64,000 bases of DNA. Origin: Silene latifolia. Its lineage: Eukaryota; Streptophyta; Magnoliopsida; Caryophyllales; Caryophyllaceae. The notes beneath the pieces are model-generated. The model had not been told where the DNA came from. It did not search any database and saw nothing but the letters and a program-made list of their open reading frames with translations. The first letter of the stretch is position 1. Each line of letters starts with the position of its first letter. Below are positions 13,318-25,593 of the stretch, in pieces. Where the stretch lies: NCBI RefSeq assembly GCF_048544455.1, contig NC_133538.1:452551311-452615310 (forward strand). The letters are read 5' to 3'. Made by a program: the position numbers and the translations under genes.

Positions 13318-16040
13318 ATGGCTGATATGGAGATTGTAGCTTATGAGGATGTTGAGAATGGTAAGATGTTTACTCCTAATTTAATTGTTCTTTAGAGTTA
13401 TTTTCATGTTAACTTCATTAAAAATATTTGTGGATTACTAAAATGTCTTGATTGTCATAAAACATATGGTGTTTATATGAACAGTAATTGTTAATTTCGG
13501 TAGTTTTATAGATTACATATCGTCAGAGTTTTTGACGATTAGGGTTTTATACAGTTGAGTGATTGTATGTAGATGTTTTAGAAAAGGTAGAAGAAAAAAG
13601 CGTAGAAAAGAGGGTGTAGAACGTATTTTTAAGGAAACAGGGGAGATGAGAGGTCGTAGGTAGTAGTTTGACGATTAGGGTTTTATACAATTTACTTTTA
13701 GTTAAAGTTGTAGGTGTTATATATTAAAGTTGTAGTTTTATATGTCTTTAAAGTTTTAGCTGTATGACGGTTAGGGTCAGATATGAAATTATGAAAGGTA
13801 TATCATAAAGTTTTGGAAGGCGTAGTTATAGTTTCCTTAAATCACTAATGATTTTTTTTTGTACTGATTTGGTAGTACATGATAATTTTTTTCTTCAGTT
13901 GCAGATGATGGAGAAACAGCACCACCGGTATCAAAGGAAGAATTTTGTAAGCAATTGGAGGACGTTTTTACACCGTACATCGGGATGGAGTTTGGGGACA
14001 TTGAGGAAGCTGTAACATATTATAAGGTGTACGCACTTGGGATTGGCTTTGATGTGCGTAAATACACAACAAAGAAGTGGCGTGACGGAACTATTAAATC
14101 AAAACTATTGGTTTGTAATAGGGAGGGGTTTACAAAATTAAGTAACGATAGCACGATTATAGAAGAAGGTGCGTGGAGGTAGGCAAGAGAGGAGAAATAA
14201 GTTAAAGAGGATGGGTTGTAAAGCTAGGATTAGGTTATTTTCGAAGAATGGTGTCCTTTTAGTAGACCGGTTTCATGAAGAACATAATCACGAGCTTGTA
14301 GCTGTCAAAGATAGGGAGTTTCGAAAGTTATCAAAAAACATATCCAAGTATCACATGGGACAAATTGTCTCAAATTCAAGGGTTAGTATATTAAAATTTC
14401 AAAGTTCACGTTTAAAGTTTGAAATTTTGTATATTAAAATTTCAAAGTTCACGCTTAAAGGTTCCTTATTAAATTTTGTAGTTAAATTTCCATCAAGTGG
14501 TTTAAAGTTTCACAAAGTGTGAGTTAAAATTTCAAAGTTGCCATTTAAAGTTTCAGTGGTAAATCTGGGATTTTGAAACCTTGTATTGTGTTGAAGTTTC
14601 AAAATTTGTTAGGTAAAATTGCAAACTTCGCGTTTAAAGTTTCAGCAGTCAGCTTGGGTGCTAAAAGCCATGAACATTGTTGAAGCTTCATATCTTGGGG
14701 TTTAAAATTTCAAAGTTTGCGGTTAAATTTTCTGAAGTTAATTTTGTAATTAAGTTTCCATTTAATGGGTTAAAGTTTCAGAAAATGTGTGTTGGAATTT
14801 GGGATTGGACGTTTAAAGTTTCATTAGTGTTGCATTGTTGAAATATCATAGTTTCTGAGTTTAAATTTCAAAGTTTGCGGTTACATTTTCTGAAGTTAAT
14901 TATATTTTTGTAGTGACGTTGTTTATGTAATTCATTGCAGCTTAATATAGGAGCAACAAGGACTTACAGAATGTGTAAGGAGGTTGTTAACGGGTTCCCA
15001 AATATAGGTGCTAGTTTGAACAACTTCAAAAATTTCCAAAGAGACATTAAGTGTTTTATTCATGAAAGGGACAGACGACTTTTCATTGATCACTTCAAGA
15101 ACATGGCAGAAACTCACCCAGGATTCTACTTCGACTACGATGTTGACGAAGATGGTAGTCTACGCCGCGCAATTTGGGCAGATGGCATTGCTAGGAGGAA
15201 CTACTCCGTCTTTGGAGATGCCGTTTCTTACGACCCTACTTACTCCACTAACAAGTACAAGATGGTTTTCACTCCCTTCACAGAGGTTGACAACCATAAA
15301 CGATCAGTTACTTGCTATTGTGCCCTTATAGCTAAAGAAAATACGAAATCGTTTAATTAGGTGTTCGAGAGGTTTTTGATTGCTATGGGAGGTAAGGAAC
15401 CAGAGTACATAATAACAGATCAAGACCCGGGAATAATTGCGTCAGTACCACTAAAATTCAAGACAGCGCGGCACTGGTTCTGCGTGTGGCACATCATGAA
15501 TAAGGTTCCTTCTAAATACGGTAGCACAAGGAAAGATTACTAGGTTTTTCTAAAAAAGTTAAATGCTATTATATGGGACGAAGAACTTGAAGCAGAGGAG
15601 TTCGACATTAAATGGTCTGAAATAATGGAGGAACACGTACCTGGTGACAGTGAATGGTTTACAGATTGCTATGATGTAAGGCGGTAGTGGGTGATGGCTC
15701 ACTGTAGAGACTTGAGAATGGGGGCTGTTATGAGGACGACATAGAGGTCGGAGAGTGAAAACAGTTTTTTCAAGAGGTTTGAGGCTAAAAATGGTACTCT
15801 TGTTGAGTTTTGGATGCGCTTTGAAAGTGCTTTGGACCAACAAAGACACAACCAGAAGAGGCTTGATAACGAAAACCGTCAATCAAACCCTAAGTTGTGC
15901 AGTAAGTTGGCAATAGAGAGTGATGGGGCAAAGATTTACACATATGATATCTTCCAGGAGTTACAAGAGGAGGTAAAGAACTCAATTGGTGGATTTAGTT
16001 GCAAGGGTTTCTTGGTGTCAAATAACTTAGAGGTTACTAC
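13318..16040 (+). pseudogene. FAR1-RELATED SEQUENCE-like gene, 5' part (exons 1-3), disrupted
   Basis: The family comprises nuclear transcription factors domesticated from Mutator-like transposases. Exon 1 is 13318-13360 (ATG, 14 codons, GTAAGA donor). Exon 2 starts at 13905 after a TTGCAG acceptor, keeps frame and holds the FAR1 DNA-binding domain (F-x-D-x-E-E-A-V-T-Y-Y, then C-K-A-R-I, then H-N-H-E-L), with a frameshift near 14180. Exon 3 starts at 14941 and carries the MULE transposase-like core: V-S-Y-D-P-T-Y-S-T-N-K-Y, I-I-T-D-Q-D-P, H-W-F-C-V-W-H-I, R-S-E-S-E-N-S-F-F. In-frame TAG codons occur at about 15358, 15541, 15685 and 15741, some at places where relatives have Trp or Gln. Exon 3 is then cut at 16040 by the Athila element and resumes at 39986. 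Stops plus frameshift make it a pseudogene. Confidence 0.88.
14382..14940. repeat. Intron of the FAR1-like gene filled with TTTCAAAGTT repeats
   Basis: Between a GTTAGT donor and a TTGCAG acceptor the intron consists largely of diverged units built on AAATTTCAAAGTTCACG and TTAAAGTTTCA, repeating roughly every 50-80 bases. The same unit fills the later intron (40036-40305) and the 3' flank (about 41000-42080) of this gene. Confidence 0.7.
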
Positions 16041-16840
16041 TGATACGTGCATATTCTATACACTTTGTTAGCGGTTTTGGCGCGTATTTCTATGCATAAT
16101 TGTTAGCTTTAAGCTATTATTTCTCCCGAAACGGTTTACTTTGTATTTCCTATGTCATTATTGCAGGAATGACCGGAAGTAAGCTAAATCGAGCCTTTAT
16201 CCGTTCCCGGGGGCGTTTTATGGAAACTATGAAGTAGAAGCTCGAAACTAGATCGTTTTGGGATGCGTGCATGAAGATTGGAGGCTGGAATCTGCCACAA
16301 CACATCTATTCGATCGACCAGAGTACCCAGTCGGTCGACCATGGAGTTTAACAGAGAAGCAGCGTTGCCATCACTGTATTGGACGGTCGATCGACTGTGC
16401 CACTTGGTCGATCGGCCAGGTCTCGAAGCTGTGATTTCTTTTAACGCATTCGTCTTTTAAAAGCCCACTTGTAATTTATCTTTTGGGCAGAACGTTTATC
16501 AGTAGTACGTAACAATAATTTAGGTTATGCTTTTCATTATTCAACAACTGAAGTTTTAGATCTAGTTTTGGGAACGAAGAAGTAGAGGCTACGGATTTCA
16601 ATCGATTGTTTTGTTCATCAAATCCTTTAGTAAGCTTTAATTCAATTTCAATTTTCACTTGTTCTTGTTTATTTTAATTCTAGTTTCTACCAATTTATGT
16701 TTAAGCAATTTAAGTTTAATCCTTTAGTTTTAAATTCCAATTCAATCATGTCAATTTTATTCTATGTCTTTAATTTTGCAATTGTTATATTCTTAATCAT
16801 GCATAGCTAAATTCTATGCTAGGAATTAGGGAATCCATGG
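16041..16840 (+). repeat. Athila (+) 5' LTR, first part
   Basis: TGATACGTGCATATTC onward matches the 3' LTR from 38676. It is interrupted after GAATCCATGG at 16840 and continues at 28618 with the duplicated CATGG. It contains a small palindrome cluster (16308-16420) whose members include TCGATCGACC and GGTCGATCGACTG. Confidence 0.92.
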
Positions 16841-19800
16841 TGTAGATACCCGTATCCGTCGATATTGGAATTTATAGAGAACCCGACAAACACCCGATGA
16901 TGATAGGACACATGTATTCTTCAGTTGTCATTGTCATTATTTGGGCTCGTTTTACGATGTAGAATGAGCGTTGTCGACGGAGTATTTTATTAATTTAAAT
17001 GATATTTAAATTAAAGCTTTTTTTTAGGTGAATTCAATTTATTTTATTTTATTTTGAATTTATTTTCTCAAGTTTATTTTATTGAAAATAAAATAAATAT
17101 TTGATTTGAAAAATCATTTTATGAGTGTATTTGATTTGAAAAATCATTTATTTTAATGTGTTAATCGATTTGAAAAATCGATTTAAAAATCGAAAAAACT
17201 CGTTTCAAACACGTGTTTTGGAGCTCGATTATAGCTTGGTTTTTGAGCCCGTTTTCTTTACGAATTGGCACGAATCTCGAGTACACTAACCAACCTAAGC
17301 CTCTACCCATCTAACCACCAAGAAAACCCCTCACAAACCCTCTCAAACCCTCACAAAAGCTGCTGGACAACAGCTATGTGCAAACCGAGCCCGTCTGCCT
17401 CTCCCCCCTTTTACCCTACCTTAACTCCTTATAAATACCACCCCTTCACCATACATTCATTCCTCTAAGTTCTCCATACATACAACCATCATTCACAAGC
17501 TTTAAACTCCAGAAACAAACCCTAATTGCCTCCCAAAAACCCAAAACAAAACCGACATACAAACAGAGAATCAGTTTGTGTGTCCTCTTTGAAACCATTC
17601 GTCCTCCCTTCAAACCTCCATCAAAATTCGAGTTTCTTGTTCCAAATTAACCATAAAACATCCATCTACACATTAGGTAAATATTTACGAGCCAAATTGC
17701 CCTTGAGAGTACACGAATTCCCTCGAAAAACAGAGTGTTATACACTCTGTTTTCGCGGCTTTTCCTGTCTGTCCAGTTCTGTTTGTGCTCGTTTTTGGTG
17801 CCCAATAACTCAAAAAGAACAGGGATTGTTTTAAGATATCTGTTCTCCTCTCTTTCTAGTTTTCAAAACATCTGTTAAATCGAATTTTCACCGTGAAACG
17901 AGAGAGAAATCGCAGTTTGAAAGTTGCTGTCCAGATTTGCAAAAAACGTGTTGTTTGCTTTGTTTCTTCGTCGACGACGGCCTCTCGAGATAAAATCTAC
18001 CATCGATTACGACCCAAGACGGTGTCAACGATATATGTAGGTTGAGGGTGCATCAAATCCTCCTCTTTCTCCCTTTTATTTCGTTTTTTATGTTTGTTTT
18101 CTTATAGTTCGTTTTTGTTTGTTTATCGTTTTTGTTTATCGATTGATATCATTAACTATGAAACTAGTTTAGTCCGAGTATGAGTTAAAGTACCACCATG
18201 AACACCCGCGTTGACTTGAGATGGGAAAGAAACCGCTACATCAGTCGGTCGTAACCCCCGTCTCATTTACATATCCTCGTGTTCAAGGTAGGGCATTAAT
18301 AAAACGAATTCTAACTTCGCTCTTCGCTTTTGACCCCTCTTTTGTTTCGTGTGATTCGACCCACCTTAGGACCATTCACATGTTAGTTCGACCTCTTATT
18401 GTTAACATATAACTCATTTAGATGACATTAGATCAATTTAATAACCTAATTAGACACGTTAAGGTACATCGACATAGCTTTAAAAATCAACTGACGATTC
18501 TATAACTTAATTGAATGCATCTCTCTCTTTCACCTAATTTCTCGCTAGTATAAGAGTGCATGATTAGCACCTTCTTATTAACACTCGATGAGTTAATTTA
18601 TTTAGCAAACTTGACCTAATTTGACCCCTAAGGCCGTGTAGAATACACCTTTGCGCGACATCCTTCCAATCGATCAACGTTGTTTCTAACTCGTTTTCTA
18701 ACTTGTTTCCTATCCCGTTTCGCAATCATCTATCTAACCTAATGAATCTAACCTAAGGATTAGGGTATGCTAGACCGTGTAGGCCGTGTTTGGCCGTGTC
18801 CTTGTAGTCCCTTTTCTCGTTGTTTTCTCATCTTTATCTCGTTATTTCGTATCTTGTAATTACTTTGTTTATCGAGTCGTGTTTGGTAGTTTGTTTGTAA
18901 TTTTCAAGTTAGTTTTCTCTTATCGAGTCAAAACCTCTTTCAAAAACCTTAGTATTGTTTGTTTAGATGGTTGTGCCCTAATGCATGTAAGAGTGTAGTA
19001 AATCGCATGTTGTTTAAAGCAACATGGCCCGGTTTATGCTAATGCATGCTTTGGTGTGTGACCCAATGTCTAATTCGATAAGATTAAGTGAAAGCACGCA
19101 TTACGAGGAGTGACCCAAGGCCGTGAGTCATGTGAGCCATGGGCCACCCCTTTGTGCACGTTTCCGTAGGCCGAATTGGCCGTATAATGCGTCTTGTACG
19201 GTTTTGTGTATAGCGTTGTATTTTAGATCGAGTTGTATCTTTAATTTCTTGTTATGTCGGCATGAAATGGCTGGGTTGTAATAGGGTAGATCCCAACGGC
19301 TCCCCCATTCCCATCAAGCCTTGTTTGTTTGCTTTACATGTTGTTAGATCAATCAACCCACATGCTAAATTACAACTTTGACAAAGTTAGTTTAGTTGCA
19401 TCTAAAACGACATAGAAATTGTTGTCACATGTTAGGGTTTTAAAACGATGTTTGCATATCACATATCGTAGTAGCTATGACCTTGTTTGAAATCCGACAC
19501 TTGACTTAGTAGAGGCCGTTATGGACGGGCGGGGTTAGGTGTCCTTATGGGCTTCCTAACACGTACCCTCACCCCTTACTCAAGATCTATGGTTTGTGGA
19601 TCCGTCTAAATATCATTGGATTACGAGAGTCATTCTAATCGAGTGATATAGGGTACAAGTCTTTATCTTTAATCACTCGTAGTCGATCGACTTTATGCTT
19701 TTCGATGAAAGGTGTAAAGTTGACTTGAACGGTTCCAAGTTCCCAAAAAACTTGGTGGCGACTCTAATTTGTCTTAATTCGATTCGAAAGAACCTCGAGT

Positions 19801-19855
19801 CGATTATGCCTAGTGTGGATCCCGTGGACGCAGCCTTCCGAGGGCCTTGTCCACG
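16841..19855 (+). repeat. Tat 5' LTR (about 3015 bp)
   Basis: Begins TGTAGATACCCGTATCC and ends GGGCCTTGTCCACG, where the partner ends in CCACA; the last base has probably mutated. It aligns with 25594-28617. A run of plus-strand open frames at 17265-17834 and 18221-18412 is conserved between the two LTR copies only because the LTRs are copies; no domain is recognisable. A TTCCTATTTATAA-like core near 17430 (TATAAATACC) could be the promoter TATA box. Confidence 0.9.
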
Positions 19856-19858
19856 CTT

Positions 19859-19875
19859 TGGCGACTCCACTGGGA
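19859..19875 (+). promoter_or_regulatory. Primer-binding site (Arg tRNA type), Tat element
   Basis: TGGCGACTCCACTGGGA lies four bases after the LTR end and matches the primer site characteristic of Tat/Ogre elements, with one G missing from the usual GGGGA. Confidence 0.88.
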
Positions 19876-20972
19876 AAAGAGGACTAGTTACACTTTGTTT
19901 CTAGGGTCTTTTCCTCCGAGGTGAAACTTGAAAAGAAAGTATTGGAAAGTAAAACATTACTCATAGTGCTACGATTCATGCATAAACCCTTAAGGACTTT
20001 CCCGGGCCGTCCCAGCGTTTCTTTGTGATGCGTGGGGGGCGACGTCCCACTATGCCAGGAACTTGCACATTGCTTGCTTCCGGTCCTCCTCCTCGTGGTT
20101 CTTGATGGTGGGGATGCTCTTCTAGGTACTCTACCTAAAGGCCCTTGCTCTATAAGACCCAAAAAGGATGGCGGGCATATACCTTCTTGTAGAAGACTTG
20201 CCGAGACTTAGAGATGTCTAGGAGCATACATCCTTGTAACATGTGAATGACAATGTGCGAAATGAATTTCCCGAGTCTTTTCAAATTTTCCATGTCCATT
20301 TCAAAACCGAACTTTTGAACGACTTACTTTCAAAATTAGCATGATATTAAAAACGCGGAATGCTGCCCAAATAAGACTAGAATTTTTGGCCAAAAATAAG
20401 CTTTTATAGCCGGCATGCTGCCCATTTCAAATCTCATTTTCAAAACAATTATTCGTTTTTTTCAAATTCAATCCAAAATGTTTCTCGAACCTCAACCAAG
20501 CATGAAATGCATCGAGTCGTGTCCGGGTCCTGGCCGTGTTAGGCCAGGCGTTTTTCATTCCAAGAGTCTAGAACACGACCCTGTTGGGTCACCCAAGCTC
20601 ACCTCTTGGGATTCGAGTCATGTTGGTCGACCAATTGGTCTAGGATAGTCCACAGAAACGTCCAAGCTAGGCCATTTAGGGCGTTTCACTTGAACCTATG
20701 GGCTATGTTAGTCCAATCACGGGTTTAGTCACACCGAGTCCAGTTTAGAATCGAGCTATGACAGTTCGAGTCATGTCGTTTTGTGGAGTCTACAATAAAT
20801 CGAGGTCTAAATCCAACCGTGAGTCGAACCTTTGGTTAGTTAGTCTCAAGTCGAGTCTTTGCTTGAGTCAAGTTGGTGTCGTGTCCTTAAGTGTGCAGGG
20901 GCTCTTACTTTAAATATTGATTCGGTTCGGGGTTTTCTTGTAGAAAGGCCGCCCAAAACCCGACGTCAAGCA
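19876..20972 (+). other. Tat 5' leader, non-coding
   Basis: About 1.1 kb between primer site and gag. No conserved ORF was seen. A long leader is normal for Tat elements, some of which carry an extra ORF here; I found none. Confidence 0.6.
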
Positions 20973-22423
20973 ATGGAAGATGCTGTCAACAAGCTCACCG
21001 AGGCCGTGAACCTCATGATGACCCGAATGGATGCAATCGAATCTAAGCTGGGTGAAGATTCCCCTCTATCTACCCACCTCACTGACCGGAGAAACGGTTC
21101 AAGTTCATTGAAGACCGTCTCGAAACTCTCCCGGGGAAGAACATCCACTACGAAAATGCTAGGGCCTATGCCCCGATTCAGATAAGTTGCCCACAAACAT
21201 GGTACTCACCGATATCCCAAAGTTTAAGGGCACAAAGATCCAGACACCATGTTAAGGCCTATAAGGGGTACTTAGCACTGAAAGGAGTACCTGCTGACAT
21301 GCTCTCTGAAATTTTCGCTCAATCTCTGGATGAACACCCGAAGGCGTGGTTCTACAATCTGGACCTTAAGAACTTCCCCACTTTCGAAGATATCACGGTG
21401 GAGTTTTGTAAGCATTATGCTGACAATGTCGAGATTCGGACCAACATAAGAACGCTAGAGGTTATGACACAGAAAGACAAAGAAGGCTTTATCAAATTCC
21501 TTGCAAGATGGGGCGCTGAAAGCGTGAAATTAGCCAAGAAGCCTGACGAAGTTGAAATGGTAGATAAGTTCGTAAAGAATCTACGACCTATTTACCGCAA
21601 TGCTCTTAAATACCAGAATTTTGGCTCTTTCAAAGAATTGATAAGAATCGGGATAAAGGTAGAAGATGATGTCATAAGGGCAGAGGCTGAAAAGCCGAAA
21701 GGGTACCAAGGGGCCTCATCGTCTAAGGCCAAGGCCCCAGCAACGACCCATTTTGATGAAGCCATCAATCTCTTAGAAGGGCAACCGAAGAAGTCCCAGC
21801 GCCAAACACCTAGGGCATTCACCGATATTGGATGCACTTATACATATGCTCTCCAAAGGCTCATAGCCCAAGAAAAGCTGAAGCCTATTGGTCCGACTCC
21901 GGACCCTCCCGCTGATCAACAAGGTAAATGGTATAAACCAAATGCCTACTGTGCCTTTCATCAAGGGAAAGGCCATGATACTGAAAGGTGTTATCGACTG
22001 AAGCACGAAATTCAAGACATGATTGAGAGTGGAACACTCCCAATCCCAACTGTTAAACCCAATAACATCACCAATCCATTTGCCGATCACGCCAACTTTG
22101 TTTCTGTCGAAGACAATGTCGATTATTCCCATCTTATCCGCCCATGTCACTTGAAAGGGGTGTTTATCGGGAAAATATTTGTGGATTGCTTTGAATTCTG
22201 GCCAAACCCGAAGAATGAAATTCAAGTCGGGAGTCTTGCTCTAGAATGTACTCCTCTCGTTAACGAAGTTAATAAAGGACAATTCGATTCACCAACCTTC
22301 ATCACTGGCGTAGATCCTCAGAGGACTACCTCAGGATGGAGGCAGACCATCAAAGGGATCAAGGACAAGAGCCGAGCATCTAAGTTGATAGCTGAACAAG
22401 GGAAAGCTCATGACCAGATTTGA
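20973..22423 (+). pseudogene. Tat gag polyprotein (capsid and zinc knuckle), frameshifted
   Basis: Gag makes the virus-like particle and binds element RNA. The likely start is the ATG at 20973 (M-E-D-A-V-N-K-L-T-E-A-V). A frameshift near 21085 moves the reading to the frame that continues to the stop at 22423, and a second local shift lies near 21190-21240. The capsid core is plain: A-W-F-Y-N-L-D, then F-x-x-I-T-V-E-F-C-K-H-Y, then F-I-K-F-L-A-R-W, then V-D-K-F-V-K-N-L-R-P. A zinc knuckle-like C-A-F-H-Q-G-K-G-H-D-T-E-R-C follows at about two thirds. The 3' 374 codons (from 21299) are free of stops. No protease frame follows, so the protein ends where a pol region would begin in an autonomous relative. 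Confidence 0.85.
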
Positions 22424-23037
22424 AATTATGAGTCGGGATCTGTTTTCTTATCTTAGTCGAGTCGAGTCTAGGACTTTCTTTTCCTGAAGTTGAGTCGTTT
22501 GTTCCGCGATGACCTAGGGTGTGTCCTAGGAATCGTTCCTTCGAGTCTGTTATGCATTTGTCGTTCGCAGTTTCGTTTCCAAATATGTCTTGTTTCCAAT
22601 CCTCAATCATTCCGAAAACATGATAAAATGCACAACACAGTTTGTCGACTCCGCTGGGGACCGAACCCAGAGTCTCTGGTTTCGCAGACCGAACATATTC
22701 AAAGGCATCCCTGGGGTAGAAATATGTCATGTTTCAAAATGTAAGGATACTTTAGGATCCCGTGTCTGTTTCCTTTACCTATTCCATGTCTGGCGGTAGA
22801 ACACCTCCATCAGAACCAGTGCTTTTGACAAGCTTTTAGATGATTCTAGGACGAACCCGGACTAGCTCCTTGTTTTCCATATCGATGACGGGAGGCAAGC
22901 TTTTTTCCCACAGAATCATCCCCTCTCGAAGAGAGAAGATATCAACCCGTTCTAACAAGGAATTGTTAGTTCTTACCCAAATTAGTTGGCGAAGCCCAGT
23001 TTTCAAGATGTATCCATTTATGACTAAGAGAATGAAT

Positions 23038-23182
23038 AGAAGATCATTTTCAAAGAGAGAAAAAAGATGAAAAAGAATGAAAAAATGAGAAAAAGAGAAA
23101 AATTGGAAAAATGAAAAAAAATGAAAAAAAAAAGAAAAATGAAACAAAGATGAAAGAAAAAGAAAAAAAGAAAAAAAAAAGA
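23038..23182. repeat. Purine-only tract in the Tat interior
   Basis: GAAAAAATGAGAAAAAGAG-like sequence, almost free of pyrimidines on the plus strand except for scattered T, runs for about 145 bases. Likely low-complexity slippage product. Confidence 0.85.
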
Positions 23183-24008
23183 TGTTGAAGTTATTGCGGA
23201 ATGCTTTTTGGTTGAATGTCGAAGTTACGGAAGCCAGAATTCAAGTCAAGTACCCATAGTTGAGGTTCAATGGGCGAAGCCCAAAAGCTTAAGTAGTAAC
23301 CTCTTTACCCTCTAAGTCCTTCCTGAGACAGTTACAAAGGGATAGTCGGGAATTTTGAGAATTATTCCGCTTGTGTTGTTACACCCAGCCTTTAGGGTCC
23401 AGACATGGAAATTTGAACCCACATCATTTTTCAACCCATTTGAACTCGTGGTTCATCAAACCCGAGACACCCATTCCAACCACATCAGCAGCCATAGCCC
23501 TTGGCCTTAGCACCACAAAACAAACCTTCAGAATGATGGTTAACCATTCCAACTTGTTATTACCAAGCTCCACATCCCAAAAGATCCAAGCCTTTTACAC
23601 CTAACCCCAAACACGGGATTTAACGGTACTTTACAGGCTAGAATGGGATATGACATGATACCTTAGGTGAAACCTTCGAGTGTGTACACACAATCAATAT
23701 GCCAATTTAATGCACCTTGATCGAACTACGTCGGATTTTATTTCGCTCCACGCGAATACGTAGGCAGTCCTTCAGAATAAGGGATTCAATCCACTCATCA
23801 ACCAAGTTGTCATCTTGTCGGTTTCTTACGGGTCTTAACCAAGTCCAAATGAAGCCACCTTTGTTTGAGTCGGTCTTAACACTCGATGTAGGCTAGGATA
23901 AGGATATAGGTTCAGATGAGTAGTGTCAAGTCTCGGAATGAGCTTTATCTAACGGTGTAGGCAAAGATGCTTAGTCAGATAGATGTGGGTTTGTGTTGGG
24001 AACAGAAA

Positions 24009-24130
24009 ATATGAAAAACCCGCTGAAAAGAAAGAAGGCGTGGAAGAAAAATAGTAAAAGCCCGCTAAAAAGAAAGAAGGCGGTGGCAAGAAATGATGAA
24101 AACTCGCTGAAAAGAAAGGAGGCGAGGAGA
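24009..24130. repeat. Three-unit ladder repeat CCGCTGAAAAGAAAGAAGGCG
   Basis: The block CCGCTGAAAAGAAAGAAGG occurs at about 24019 and, with single changes (CCGCTAAAAAG, TCGCTGAAAAG), at 24061 and 24104, spaced 42-45 bases. In each unit CGC at one end can pair with GCG at the other, so each could form a weak hairpin. Confidence 0.75.
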
Positions 24131-24663
24131 AGAGTGACAGAATGTTCCCAACAAGAGTGATGTGTGATGTCTAAGTGTTCTCATAAAATCAGTCTGTGTT
24201 TAGTGTCTGGGCGAAGCCAACGTTGTTGCTCTATGAGTTTAATCCTCCTTGTCAATGCCAAGTGATCATGATTCCCATGTGCCCTCGGGAGCACGCCCAT
24301 GACATACGATATCTACATCCCAAGTCGACGACCTTGTGATTCCCATTTGCCATCTTTTGGCACCAGAATGGCCAATTTACTTTTCTATCCCCATCAAGTC
24401 CATAATTGAATTAAAACCCGTGCACACTTACGGTTTTATTTTCCTTTTTTGTTTGACGGTAGCGGGCTACGCCCACGTTGTTTACGGGTCATACGAAGTG
24501 TCTGAGTCGTATTTCATGCTCACCCGTCAAGGTTCGATTTCAAAATGCCAAAGATTTCAGAATTCCGAAATTTCAAAAACTTTTTGCGAATTATGGGATA
24601 GATGATCCAAGTAGTGGTACATTTCAAGTCAAGGTTCAAATCTCAAAGTTCAAAATCAAATTT

Positions 24664-24930
24664 TGGGTCGACGACCCAACATCCAAGTGATTCATTTCAA
24701 ATTCAAAATTTGGGTCGATAGCCCAATTATTCAAAATTTTCAACATGTTCAAATTTCGGGTCGATGACCCAGTCTTTCAAACTCAAATTTCGGGTCGATG
24801 ACCCAACATTCCAAGTGATGTCAAATTCAAAATTTGGGTCGATGACCCAATTATTCAAAATTTTCAAATTCAATTTTCGGGTCGATGACCCAATCTTTCA
24901 AATGATCTAATTTTAGGATCGATGATCCAA
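24664..24930. repeat. Array of GGGTCGATGACCC palindromes
   Basis: About seven imperfect palindromes of the form GGGTCGATGACCC lie at 24664, 24712, 24758, 24791, 24836, 24878 and (as GGATCGATGATCC) 24914, separated by 33-48 bases of AT-rich sequence rich in TTCAAA. Each can form a five- or six-pair stem. Confidence 0.85.
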
Positions 24931-25001
24931 ATGTGCTTATGTGATGATTATTGCTAGTACGTTTTTGTGTTTCAAATGTAGCAGGATATGCTTCAACTGG
25001 G

Positions 25002-25064
25002 GGCTCTAAAGTCTCCGACTTTAGAGCCATTGCAAATGGGGCTCTGAAGCCGCTGGCTTCAGAG
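25002..25064 (+). other. Two adjacent perfect stem-loops near the Tat 3' end
   Basis: The first is an 11-bp stem (GGCTCTAAAGT at 25002-25012 with ACTTTAGAGCC at 25018-25028) around a CTCCG loop. The second is a 10-bp stem (CTCTGAAGCC at 25042-25051 with GGCTTCAGAG at 25055-25064) around GCT. The two are diverged duplicates. Position about 530 bases before the polypurine tract and perfect pairing suggest an RNA-level element, function unknown. Confidence 0.8.
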
Positions 25065-25578
25065 ACCATTATTAGGATGTAAAGGATGATATCCACCAAG
25101 AATTCAATTCAATACAAGAGTATGAAATGGAAGAATTCCGTAGCTGAAATCAAATGATGAGAGCGGCGGCAACCTCCTCGGAAAGTCCCGTCCCATTCGG
25201 ACAAGCGCCAGCAGATGATAAATTTTGGGTACGTGTCAACAGATGATGAATTTTGGACGAACGCCAGCCGATGATAAACTTTGGGCATGTGTCAGCAGTT
25301 GCCGAACTACGACGCGGGTTTGATTCCGTCAGAAACGGATACGTAGGCGCCTAAGGATAAGGCTCAATCCATCATATATGCAACTTTATGGGTCGACGAC
25401 CAACAATGACAATTTGACGCAATGTAAGCAAGAGTTAATCCCCGACGAAGTTTCGTATGATCTCTTCTTATGGTCAAGTAGCTTATATACGCAAGTCTAA
25501 CGGACTATAAACGACCCGAGAATCCTCGGTCGAGAGGGACTGGGGTGTACTTTGACTTTCGCCTTGTCCAAGCCTCAG

Positions 25579-25593
25579 TCAAAGTGGGGGCTC
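25579..25593 (+). promoter_or_regulatory. Polypurine tract, Tat element
   Basis: AAAGTGGGGGCTC immediately precedes the TGTAGATACC start of the 3' LTR. Confidence 0.85.

Larger units (their letters stand above)
22424..25593 (+). other. Tat 3' non-coding interior
   Basis: 3.2 kb after gag with no pol domain in any frame. Near 22640 the phrase GACTCCGCTGGGGACC imitates the primer site. Two copies of a conserved-looking block ending in GGATACGTAGGCG or GAATACGTAGGCAG lie at about 23725-23800 and 25310-25380, a phrase I associate with the 3' region of Tat elements. The remaining structure is listed separately. Confidence 0.65.

Noticed and set aside
12916..13395. Frames spanning the SINE-like insert
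   Set aside because: They run through a retroposon and its poly(A) tail and only touch the FAR1-like exon 1 by chance.
17265..17834. Frames conserved between 17265-17834 and 26019-26588
   Set aside because: Again LTR copies of one element, here the Tat element. No known domain, and conservation reflects recent common origin.
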